NCBI GenBank assembly: GCA_903813345.2
Contig: CAIIXF020000005.1
Span: 19,843,375-19,907,374 of the forward strand
Length of the DNA: 64,000 nt
Source of the DNA: Owenia fusiformis
Lineage: Eukaryota; Annelida; Polychaeta; Sabellida; Oweniidae
Direction: 5' to 3'
Position numbers and translations under genes: made by a program. Of the stretch, positions 1 through 12,600 are shown one piece after another. The notes under the pieces are model-generated. The model saw nothing but the letters and a program-made list of their open reading frames with translations, searched no databases and was not told where the DNA came from. Each line of letters opens with the position of its first letter. The stretch's first letter is position 1.

Positions 1-17
1 AATAGTAAGACTTATAG

Positions 18-160
18 AACAATAACGTTATTTCTGCGGGCAATATAGTGAAATATTGGACCGAGGGCCGAAGGTGTTATTACCGTTAATGACCAGGACT
101 GAAACAGCAAGAAAATCTTACGCACTGAACGATATCTAATTTCCCGGGGAAAATTGCATT
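18..160 (+). repeat. Family D hairpin element, internally deleted copy
   Basis: Shares its start (GGGCAATATAGTGAAATATT, then GGACCGAGGGCCG) and its end (CTTACGCACTGAACGATATC, then a CCCGGGGAAAA tract) with the copy at 40724-41184. It lacks about 300 bp of interior, including half of the hairpin. Lies downstream of G-alpha exon 4 in gene orientation. Confidence 0.75.
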
Positions 161-545
161 ATTGCAATATTGACCGCCACTATGACGTCACATATTGCTC
201 AGGTCGATATAGTAAAATGAATGCCTTCTAAACAAGCACTAAAACCCCTAGAACTGGTCCGGCAAGGTGGTATAAGGGTTCTTAAACAGGACATTAAAGC
301 TCAACTATGTCCTTATGGAGTATTTTGGTTAGCTCTAATATAATATCTTCCCAAAACGTTTTGGTTCAATGCACGAAGAAAAATTATCAATTGTCTACGT
401 TTTAGGCGATAGTTAATCAATAATCATATTTAAGTACTGGAACAAATTGGTTCATAGAAAGAACAATAATTGTAAAGGCGACCCAGTGAGATGGCATCGT
501 AGCAATTCTCATTCTATTCGGCCTACCTTAACGGTAGAAACTTAC

Positions 546-674
546 CTATAGTTGAGTCCATTAACGTGAAAAGTGTGTTCTTGTACACCAGTTGTTGGTT
601 TCCTTATGTAGAGTATGTCCTGTAGAGTCGGAATGTAGCCTTTACTCACAACTCTCTCAATATTGTCTAGGAAA
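546..674 (-). CDS. G-alpha exon 4 (switch I)
   Basis: Acceptor TTTCATTTTAG before 674; donor AACTATAG|GTAAGT after 546. It is exactly 129 nt, phase 2 to phase 2. It codes FLDNIERVVSKGYIPT, then LQDILYIRKPTTGVQE and HTFHVNGLNY. This matches the helical-domain end and switch I. The Arg of IRKPTTG aligns with the catalytic, cholera-toxin-sensitive Arg, and the second Thr with the Mg2+ ligand, so the catalytic apparatus seems intact apart from the P-loop substitution. Too short to stand out by ORF length; found from splice sites and the motif. Confidence 0.93.
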
Positions 675-3600
675 CTAAAATGAAATACAAATTATAGCAT
701 ATTGTGAACGACTGATGCATATCGCTCAAAGATCATTAATATGGAACTTTTCAAGATTACTGACGTAATCATCCAGCTAATTTAATTTTCGAATGTTTTA
801 TACTGGATTTTATTTTTCTTCAAACGGAAAATCGTTGAATAATGGTAGGAAAATACAGAACGTGTACTTTATGATTATATTTATTTGCAGAATGTTTTCA
901 AGATTTACTTAAACTATTGTACAATAACACTTTAAAAATGACGCTTGAAGAGGAATGGATTCATCATTGTCATCGATCTACTGATTGCTATACTACCTTC
1001 ATAGAAAAAATTAAAACACTCCTTACTGTTTTTCTGCAACTGTGAGCTGCCTTTCAAACGTTTTATGTTCAGCAAGACATTTCTGGAACCCAGAGTCTCG
1101 AATAATTTCTATCATACTGTTAGGCATCTCTTTAACACGTGGAACCATTGGACTGACGGGGGAAGCTGGTCGCTCTAAGATGGGCGAGCCGTCCGAGCCG
1201 TTTTCGTGGACAGGGTGGTGGAAATGGTTGATTCGAGGCAGTTTCTTTTTAAACTCAATTAGGTAGTTCTGAAATAGATTATCGTTCATGTTCAGTGTTC
1301 ACTAAATGTAGGTAAGTAGTCTTGCATTACCTCTCAAATCTGCCCTCACACTAGTTTCAACGGACCTGAGTGTAAGTGCGAAAAGTCAGACAAACAAAAA
1401 ACAGATCGTAGCTGTTTTATTACAGCAGAACCATTCCAAATTCTTTGGGATACAGAGAAGCCGTCCGTCTGTCAGTTTGTTCGTCCGTTCATTTGTTCGT
1501 TCGTGTGCCCGGACGATGACCCAAATACCGGTTGATGGAAATTAATAGCCTCATGCCGTGTGAGTAGGACTTGGTCCACGGTGTGGTCGAGAAGTAATTT
1601 TCAATATGGCCGCTCACTTCAAAATGGCCAGCATGTTTTCTTAAAAATGTAATCTTTGATAACTCAAATACGATTTAATTGCTGATGCCTAGGAACATTG
1701 GAAGATCTGCTAAAGAAGAAATCTTCAAGTTTGCAACTGAATTTCAAAATGGCCGCCAAAATGGTCGTAAAAACGCCTGCCTGGATGACTACCTTAAACC
1801 TATTCATTGATAACTGAAATATCAGTTGACAGATTTGGTTCAATTATTACATACTGATGATGTACATGGATATAGATTTTGCCAAAGGGAGACAATACTA
1901 CAACTACATGTATGGTTATTTCTATCATGTACTGTTCAAGATGACAAGTTATTCTTTAAAATATGTTATGTTCGGTGGGATTTGCTACTGCGTTGAGTTG
2001 CTGTTCTTTACTTGTATTTTCGACACAACGCAGAGTGTACATTAAAATAATGGAGCAATTTACAACATACTTCCATTATGTTTTATTGCACTTGGTGTTT
2101 TTTTGTATTATAGGGTTACTTTCTATAAGTCCAATTCTAGATGGATTCATCCGTGTGATTCTCGTAACGAACCGTGTAGGCTACACAGACCCTTGGTTTA
2201 GAGTTTAGTGTACACTTTATCAGAACCGGTAAGGTAGTACAGAAAGGGGAAGAAATCCCCAGAGGATAAATAAGATACTTTGGCAGTTTGCAGGGTTCCT
2301 TGATCATCACCCGGAAACTACGCGTATTTAATTTAAGAAGAGACATCAACAGGGAATTACAATTGAATGCTGTCAAATTGAATCCATAATATGGGATTTG
2401 CTAAAGAGCTCTAAAATCTCTTTGAAATCCCGTTTCAATGATAGTTTAGAGAATCTGCATTTTTTATCATTTAAGGTTGATATTTAAGTAAGAACTCTCC
2501 TTACTTTTTGTTCCATTGAGATACATGATAAGGTAACAAAGTTCAGAGCAGGGCTACTAGTTTCGAATACACCCCTTAGGTCTCGACACAAAAGCTTTCG
2601 AAACCCTCACTCCTTTCGGTCGTTCGGGGTACAGAAAACGTTTGTGCCGAGACCTGCGGGGTGTATTCGAACTAGTAGCCCTGCTCTTCGGTCTATATTT
2701 CTTAAATAAGATATAGGGTAAAATGTCATGATGGCCATGAATGGGAATTACAATATAATCTTCAACCTATATATACAGTAGCTACACTCTAAGGACCAAT
2801 ATTTTCTGAAAAAGGTCGGGCTAAATCCCCATTGACATTACATTTAATAAAAAACTTAAAAGTTCATTTACTCTTTTAAATATCACTATCCCTAGGTCGT
2901 ATAGTTACATTCCAATGGTGTTTTACGTTAATTCAAATGAAAATACCTGATCAATATCAGATCAAGAAATTGAATGACCTTTGTCATACATCTCTGTTCT
3001 CCATGTATTTTGGCCCTACCAATAATACGTAACACACGTGCTGACATCTATTTATCAATATATATAGCAAATAAATTGAGCGAAATCAGCACCTGATTTA
3101 TGAACTTTATATCACTCAATTGAACAGTTAATCAGGTGCAGCACTGATTTCATGTTTCTGATCTCACACATGCGCAGTTTTACAAGTTCTATCAACGCTC
3201 TAATCCTCCCCATGTTGTTAGCTCATCCATCATGTCGTAACGAGGCTGAAATGTCGCTACTTATTGCAGTATAGGACCCTCAATTACTTTCATTAGCTCA
3301 TGCTAAACTATAACATTAATGTTCCAACGTGACATTTTGAAAAAAGCAAATACAATGTAGGAAATGGTGATCTGTGAGCATAACTACCTTGAGGAAAAAA
3401 TCAAAATGAAGTCAAAAGAGCATTGATATACAGGCGCCAAACTGACCATACTACTCATAATTGATTAAAATGATCATCTCTACTTCAAACTGGAATACCC
3501 TGACAACGGTAAAGTCAGATACCGTTGTCACAAATGGCGGCCACGGGTTCGTATTCGATTCGATTTTTATTAACTGCATGTTTAAAATAGCACTTAGACA

Positions 3601-6600
3601 GAGGTTTACTTCAGTTGTCAGTAAATACTGATACACATACGAATTTTAAATGTTGACTTAGTTACTGAACCTGACTGTTAACCGTTGTCAGGGTATTCCG
3701 GTGTGTACTTGGTAGAGGTAACCCCCGAGTCCGTAACTCGAATACAGCTCGTCAGAGCTGCCTATACATGGCCTCGGGTTGTCCTCTAGAAACTCGCGAA
3801 CTGGCTATAACTCGAGTCAACTCGCGAGTTTTGCCTATCTTGCAAGCATGTAAAATGAATTCGGGTCCCAGAGATCGTGCAACATTACTTCATTAGGAGA
3901 ATAAATATACCAATGATCGCCGTATTTAGCGTCCGTCACCTAAAAAACACTCTCAAAGCTTCACTAAGTTCAACAAACATCGAGGAATGACAAGTTACAC
4001 CAAAAAGATCAGAAAAAGATTGACTATCGGAGGAACTCAAGCGGGCGATAATAGAGTAGTCACTGGAATTGAATAAAAAATGGTCCCCTTATTCTCACGA
4101 CGTTTACACAACTTTTACTTGAAAAATATGATCTACATGTATCATTAAATTAAGTCATAACTTTAGATCGATATCCAGTGGACTTTAGTAGAAATAATGA
4201 AGATAATCAGGGAAAACCATTGATTGATTTGAGGGGCCCTTCTGGGTTTTCTAAAATATTGTTTGGTTAGATTCTTGTTCATTTTAGCGATCTCTAGTCC
4301 TTACCGTATGCGGCGACGTCTATACCAGATCGTTTTTGATTGAAATATGAGATAACTGCAATGAATACCACACTTTCTTATGGCCCCCATGTGTTAAACA
4401 GCTTTAAGATGTGACTAAACCAGAGAAACTTGCCGCTAGAAGTTACAATAAATTTGTGTACCCGGGTTTACAATATGTACTGGACGAATTGAATTGTTTT
4501 GGAAATATTTGGCAAGTTGAACTTGAGTTGGATTTTTCTGGCGAGTTACACCTCTGTGGGTCAAAATGTGGGACAAGTGATGAATCGTATGATCTGTAAA
4601 ATGAAGCCTTCTTAATGGTCAGTTCTTGTGCTGTACCAATCTGTATTGCTACTGAGATTGTCCCCATTGATCATCTCCGTCGCAATACAGAAAATATTGG
4701 TACGGCGGGGATATTCTCAGTAGCAATACAGATCACACGATAGAAACGTTATAGCTATAGAATGATTTGAAGTGCAATACAGGATAATTCTGCTCTCGAT
4801 ATTCTGTATTGGCACTCGACTCAGAGGGCTTCATTTTACAGACCATACGATAAATAACAGTACATTATAATTAATACATCTCACTTGGTTCAAAACAAAT
4901 CTGTGATCAAATGGGCAACACACCGACGTGAAAAATAGCGTGTAATCTTACCTGTGTGGATGGTGATTGTAGTGTGATATTGAATTGTGGCAAGTGTTCT
5001 GTGACTGTATGGATTCCTTCGACGATGTTCTCGTGTACATGAGGCCTCAAGGTGGCCCTCTCCCTACTGGGGAAGCCATCTCCATGGTGGATGCGTAACT
5101 GTTTGATGAACGTACTCTTGCCAGAGCTAGCACCTCCTAACAAAATCAATATAAGTACAAGACAAGATAAGATTTGTTTTACAAATTTTTATATGAGATT
5201 GGTATATGTTCCGTCGAATAAGTAACCTTATAACCATTGAAAGAAACTTTCAGCAAGACTTTTTAAAGGATTGGTATCGACATGGTGAACTGAATTCAAC
5301 AATGTTTTTCTCTTAAATCAATTATTGAAAACATTCTGTAAAAACACGGTTTTTTATGTAATTGTGACTGATTGACAACAATTCAATGCGAAAATTATTT
5401 TTATATATGTTATATAACTGTTTTTGTTCACATTTTTTGTTTTTAGTGCAATTGTTTTTTGTTCCTTTTTACCAATTCTTGAGAATGAAATAAAACATCT
5501 TTCCGAAGCGTGTTGGACCAAAATAACATATACAATATTTTCTTAGACTTCTCAATATAGTTAAAAGGAAATTTTGGTTGATTTAACAAAAAGTATTCAA
5601 AAAATTAAAACAAAACCCCAAAAACAGATAAAAATTAAGATAAACATTTACTTTCGTTAACAATGTACCTTTTTTAAATCAACCAAACTTTCCCTTGAGC
5701 AATTACAATATTCAGAGACCTAAATACGTTGTGTTTATGTCATTTTGTTCCAATGAGGTTCGGATAGATGTTTCATTTCAACATATGATACCAAGAACAA
5801 AAAGAAGTATCTGGTGTGTTTTCTAAAACAAACAATATAGAGAAAAGTTTATATATTTATTTCAAACTATATTGTTACCATTCAAAAGATGACCATTAAA
5901 TTGACGATGTGTAAAATTTTCAGAACTTTTTGATGAAAAAGTTCACCATAACGATACCCTTCCTTTATTCACCCATAACAGAATTAAGTAGAAAAGGCCC
6001 ATTTTTGAGGCCCTACTAATTTTTTTGAGCCTTAAAGAATTTTTCTGGGACCACCAAAGGGGAGAGGGGCGCCCCCTGGCTCCGCTAGTGCAATTATCAG
6101 CGTGACCACACACGTTATACACGTGGTATGGATACAGTTTTGATATTTTACATTTGCATTAACTTCTCATCATTTTCGTTAAGCTTCATATTCTGTTTAG
6201 ATGTACACGAACGTGGTCCTCGAATTTTGAGTATCCAGATCAAGTTCTATAAAATTTTCAAAATGGCGTCTGTAGAAGATTTGTTGTGTTTTGTTTATCA
6301 ATGTACTTTATATTCTGACACGATTGTGCTTTCAAAATGACCAAAAACATTTACTTATTTTCATTACAGACAAGTTAATGTAAACGTTGATATACTTGAT
6401 CATATTGAAATCGTTATTAAGACCTCAATTGCCAGAATGAAACCATCGGTCATATTCAGTATTTTTTCAGTATGTCGTTAAGCATAAATAATCAATATAT
6501 ATACTCGACATATCACTGGTGATCCACTCGATTACGCTGGTTACCGAAACGGTTCGTTTTGGTAACAAAATGTCGGAACGTCGAAGGTACGATTTTTCTC

Positions 6601-9600
6601 TTTTCCTTATTTCACACGTTTTTCGAAAAACAGTTAAGATCTGCACTTTTAACCAAAACCGTTTGTGTAACTTAAGTAAGGAATTAAATCGACGATTCTG
6701 TTGTCTTCTGAGCTATTTTTTCGCAAACATGAACATTTTCTAAAATATATGATACTGATACACGTTTGTGAGAAAAAACGTCGTGGGGATTCTGCCTACA
6801 GCGCGTGAAATAAGGAAAAAAGAAAAATCGTACCTTCGACGTTCCGACATTTTGTAACCAAAACGAACCCTTTCGGTAACCAGTGTAATCGAGTGGATCA
6901 CCAGTGACATATGCAGGACCATTAAGGGACGATGGCCTTCAGATATAACGCCCATATGTGCGTTATTTCAAAAGTAGTATAGTTAGAAGCAAAATATGTC
7001 ACCACCTGCAGAATACGACAGACGCCGCCTAACTAACCATCGAATAGCAACCACCGTCCACAAATAAGTTGACTATAACACTAAGACTACATGTACATGT
7101 ACCAGATGTCACCACTTCTAGTGGTGATATAATGACTCCCTTTGACGTGTATTCATTCCTGATTATACCACATAATTATAAGATTCCGAGTTATGTCTCA
7201 TCTTCATATGCCAAACAAGGGGATGAAGCTTATTGGAGTCCCGGTGAGGTCAAAGGTAAAAATCTAATTTCTAAAATAAATTACGGACCTCTAAATGACT
7301 AACGGTCTAACTTCAGGAAATAGAATAGGAAAGTCAACTCCAAAACATAGTTTTCAGTTTTCTAGTTTGTCTTACATCTACAGTGATCAACACCTACATG
7401 TATTCTGATAACAAGATGGTCTATCGGTGTTTTGATGACATAAAACTATTATATTTCTGAGTAAATACAAATGCAAATACGTATCCCTGCATGGAATACT
7501 TAGAGATTATCCTATATGAGGTTCAGGATATTGGGATTATCCCGAGGCTAATATAATATATTTGCCCGAGGGCCGCAGGTCCCAGGGGAAAATATATTAT
7601 ATTGGCCAAGGGATAATCCCAATATCCTGAACCGACTATAGGATAATATGTTATCCCATACCAATCTTGGTCATCTGGTTCACATTGTTCAATCGTGGAA
7701 ATATTTTAGAATATTCATGTCCAGTTTTGTTTTCTTGCAATTGGCCGTGGGCGGATTTTCCTGTTCTATCAAATATTCCCACATTTATTTTCTCAAATAT
7801 TTTGATTGATTAATTGGATGCTCCTTCCCTTTTTAAACCATCCAACAGATCCCGATTGTCTGTGTTTTCTCCATTGTCGTTTACAGTCATTACACGTATT
7901 ACATGTATACTATATCTGCCCGCTCGGAGCGGGACGTAAAGCTATATCTGCCCGCTGATGAAAATATAAGTTTTTACAAACCGGCTTTATGTACCTGTAA
8001 CACGTCCAAGTATGGGGGATAAAACAGATATCCATGATTATTCCATTCTTACCTTAAAGCCTACTATCATTTTTCACACCGATTTAACCATTTGCAGAAT
8101 CATTTACAAGAATGTAAAACACGAAGCGAAGTGAGACGCCCAAGGACGAATGGCATTACAAATAATAAATCATTCATGTCAAACTTGAACGTTCTAGAAT
8201 TTGCAATCCATATATCAGAAGGGAATTCCCAAAAGTGAATCCATGAATTACGACATTGTCTTATGCTGAACGCGTCAATGATCGAGTTTCCACTACATCA
8301 GCCTGTACATCGACAATAGCTTTATGCACAAGCAGGATCAATACAATACGCTTTTTCAATTTATCTGTATTCTAATTTGATTGGTTTAAAGGACCACGGA
8401 ATGTATCGTAACAGATTTCAGACAGTCATATGTTTGATTTCGGTTGATTTCTGAGGATTTTTATGGGTGCATATTTTAGGCTATTGCATTAACTCCAGGA
8501 CAAGTACTCATAGAGGTGATAAAATAATATTTGGACTTTGAGACTAGGGAAGGTGCAAACACCCCACCAACACATTTTTCTGAAGTTGTCCTGATTTTCG
8601 GCCCTTTCCGCACCTGTTTTTCAATGTTTAATGCATCAATATGTTGCGTTTTTGAGAAACAGTTAGTACAAGGAAAATATATGATTCATTTTGGGATAAA
8701 GTGGAGAACATATTGCCCATCTTTTGGTCACTCATAATCGATATTTGATATCTTAAAAAATACTGTCTCAAAGTCCAAACTTATTATCATCTCTATGAGT
8801 GCTTGTCCTGGAATTAATGCATTGGCCTTACATACTGTATGCACCTGTTCAAATCAATAGAAAATAGCCAAAATCCAACATATGGCTGTCTGGAATCTGT
8901 TGCGATACCTTCCGTGATCCTTTGGTTAAAGTGAAGTACATCAAGGCTTAATTTCCCAAAATAAGTACTTATTTGTTACTGACCCGTGTAATGGCCAATT
9001 TCATCTTTATTTAGAGTATATGTCTTATTTTTCTGTCAGTGATCCATAGTTTAAGAACTTAGTTTTTGAGTCTATTGCACACTCGACAGCACACAACATT
9101 TTGGAACCAAATAGGTTCTTATTAAATGGTTTGTGTTAATCAAATTTCTCTTGCATGATAACCCTCTCTCTGAAGAGAGTCCTATTGGATCCCATCCCAC
9201 AGGTAATACATTATTCAGGTGTTCATGTATTCTTAGTAACTAACAGTGAAATGATTTTGATAATGTATATACATCCAAGAACCTAACCCCCCTATCACAC
9301 CAAACTCGTTCTTACCCGTTCTTGCCAGTCCTACGAAAACGTCGTAAAACGGGCTCAAACTGGCTGTGGTCGGGAAATATGTCTGAAATAATTAGCTTCT
9401 TCTTTCTTAAACAGTCTTCAATACGTCCATCTCACACGCAGTTCGTTCAGGTCGCACCACCGTAGAACGCGTCCCTTAGTCTAGAAGGTCACCATGACCT
9501 GATAACAGAACGGTATGGTCGGAATCGAATTTTGAATCGATTCAAAATTCTAAAATCACATTCCCGTCTGAGAACGTTCATAAAGTTCGTAAATAGACCT

Positions 9601-12600
9601 TAGAAAGTTGCAGCTACGTTCATTCCGTTCGCACACAGTTTAGAACCAGTTTTGAAGAACGCAGTGGCAACTTGTTTGGTGTGATAGCTATATTTTTGCT
9701 AACTCGTTCATAAGCAGTGTTAAATACGTTCTTAATCAGTTTAAACCCGTTTGCAATGAGTTCTACCTCGTTCTCAACACGTCCTCAGACAGTTCCACTC
9801 GTTGTTAAAACGTCCCTAGTAAGATTGAAGTACGACGGTTCCGTTCGTAGTACGTCTAGCTCGTCGTTAGTACGTTGTCACTCGTTCTAATTGTAGAACG
9901 TGACGACCACGAAAACATTTTGAGCATTGTCTAAGTTCTAGAGGACCTACCCGTTCGAGTACGTTCGATGACGTTTGTAAATAGATCCCAAACGGTTCTT
10001 AGTACGTCCAGTCCGTTCGTACACAGTTGAAGCCCGTTTTCGAGAACGTAGTGAGAACTAGTTTGGTGTGATAGTAGGGTTATATAACGAAAGGAGCACG
10101 TAGGTTATCGCAAACAATTTCAGAAGGCTATATCTATATCTTATATACAGTAATAATATACAGTATATACAGTAATAATAAAGTCAAACAAACTCGGAGA
10201 TATTTAAAGATATGCTTTACAGATATGTAGGTCAGTATTACATAATCGTGAAATGAATAAGTCTGAATATATCATTGGTCAGAAAACACTAAAACCTGCT
10301 TGAAACTGTAAAAGTTTATACACTCTATTCCACACTGTATAGAAATAAAATAACTTACACTATATGTAACTGTGAGCCAATCATTGCATAGAAAAAAATT
10401 TATGCACTGTTTATAAGATTCACTGAGACAAGTGGGTCAATACTTCATGTACTTTATGTGCTCTCACACAATTACCTTCCCTTGCATAAAGTTGCTGTAC
10501 AGTTATATGTAACTGAATATTGTATATTCATCACAAACAACCTTAGCAAAATGATGGTTCGACGAAATGGACGGTTCGCTAAAACCAATAAACCAGCCAA
10601 TCCAGGCCAATTTGGAAAGAAACTAGATAGCGTGATAGCGAATAAGGATAGTAAGTGAAAAATATTTTGCAAAGGTCAGCTTGTAAACTACTGGGTAACC
10701 CTAAATGATGAGAAATATGTACAAAATATGTTTTGCATGATTTATTCATATCCCAATGATTTAACTCCTTCACTGCATCTAATAAGGTATATACTTAGGT
10801 GGTTCAAAAAGTTTTGCAGTTGATGCCATAACTTAAAGGAAAATAGGAGTTTTACAATGAAACTTGGTACACATATGTGTTATACATTTATACATTATAT
10901 GTTAAAACGAAGAGGTGCGATTATTGGAAAATACCCCTATGGTCAAAATGAATAATTGTTAGGTGTAACATGAAGAATAGAATGTCATATAACTCTTTGG
11001 AAAATATTAAAATGCTCGGGCACACATAGGCTGAGATAGGGGCCATTTAGTTTAGTAAGGTTGTATTGCCTTACATGGGTCTGTGCTTCATTGACTTAAC
11101 ATGAGGATATCAGCAGATCCCAATAGAGGCCATTGGTTTCTATTGATTATCACACAAATACCAAAAATACACTATGACCTGAATCGATTGCAAACTTAAT
11201 AATTTCACAATATGGCACTAATGGTTTATCTCATCAAATGTGCAAATATGAAGTTTGCAATCGATTCAGGTCATACTTAAAATTAAAAGATTGTACATTT
11301 TTTCATCATTTTTTCCCTACAAAATGGCTATAGAAAAATGCTCAAAAACAACTTTTACACTTATCAAAAATCATACAACTTTGTAAAACCAAAGAATATA
11401 CTATTTTATTTCATTATGTAGTAACATATTTGGATAAGATGTAGGGATGCGTAGGATGCAAATGGATTTTGACAGACACAAAAATACTTCCTGGTTTGGA
11501 ATCATATGCCTCTACACATCATGATTGAATTATGACCCTAATAAGTGGCCTATACATCAATACAGTGCTGAATATAGGTCAACAAGATACTAGTGTGCAT
11601 TTAAATGTAATAATTAAAGCAGAATACTCATTTTGAAAAATCAGATGAATTCTTTTTTTCTCATGGGGAGATCCCAATGGAGGGTGTATAAGGTCCTTTG
11701 GGACCTCAATTTGATTGGTTCTTGTGAGATGGTTGCTAAGGTAACCTTAGTAGTGGGTACCACGTTCAACCCGAAATTACGTTTTTCCAAATAGTTTTCT
11801 TGCTTGAATAAACTCTTTGCAAAGTGGCAATTAGCAGGTGTAAGTGTCTTTGGGTGGCTATTTTTCTTCAAATTCTTCAATTTTTGCCAGCTGTCAACAC
11901 ATTCTGGCAATGCTTTAATTTTAATAGAATTATTTTAATATTTTACTAAATGTATAATATGTAGTTTGCATTACTGTTGATAAATAAATAAATGATTGCA
12001 CTGTTCAGTAAAGAAATATACCAATTGTATTATCTAAACTGACTGACTTGAAAAATCAAATCAGTACCAAAATTATGGTTACCCTGTAGTAGTGAAAGGC
12101 ACATTAAAAATGAATATCACCCCCTTCAATCTATTTTTACAGGTTTTTATGATTATTTCAGATTTTTCTATAGTTTGCGTAACCAGGACGGTGAATTTTC
12201 TTCATTTTTCATCAAACATTTTGTCTTACCAATATTTATTATATCTGTCATTTTTATCAAAATCGCGCCGCTACGTTTGAAAATAATTCAAATTATGTAG
12301 TTTTTCCCATTGAGCTCCATTATAAAAATGGAATTTTCAAACTTAATATTTTAAAATTCTACGCGGTGAAAAGTTGCATATTGAGTAGTTAGTTAATGTT
12401 ATGGTGTTAAAAATTCAAAACAAAAAGGAATAAAGAAAAAATGCCACAGAGTAGTCTCAATAGAGTCTCTTTAACTAGCAATCAACCCATCAACACACTT
12501 TTTCAAAGATGTTGACCACATTTTCACCAAAAATGCAACCATTTTTTACAATGTTTAATGCATTGCTATTCTTTATTTTGATGTATCAAATAGTTCTTGA

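Noticed and set aside
1-540. Search for G-alpha exon 5 (switch II, DVGGQR)
   Set aside because: No such sequence in any minus-strand frame; the exon must lie left of the window.
4411-4667. Overlapping open frames on both strands near G-alpha exon 2
   Set aside because: They run through a MITE with inverted repeats; no match to the G-alpha sequence, whose next exon is clearly at 1027-1268.
11641-11910. 89-codon minus-strand frame inside G-alpha intron 1
   Set aside because: Protein-like composition but no recognised family, no paired splice sites, no start context.
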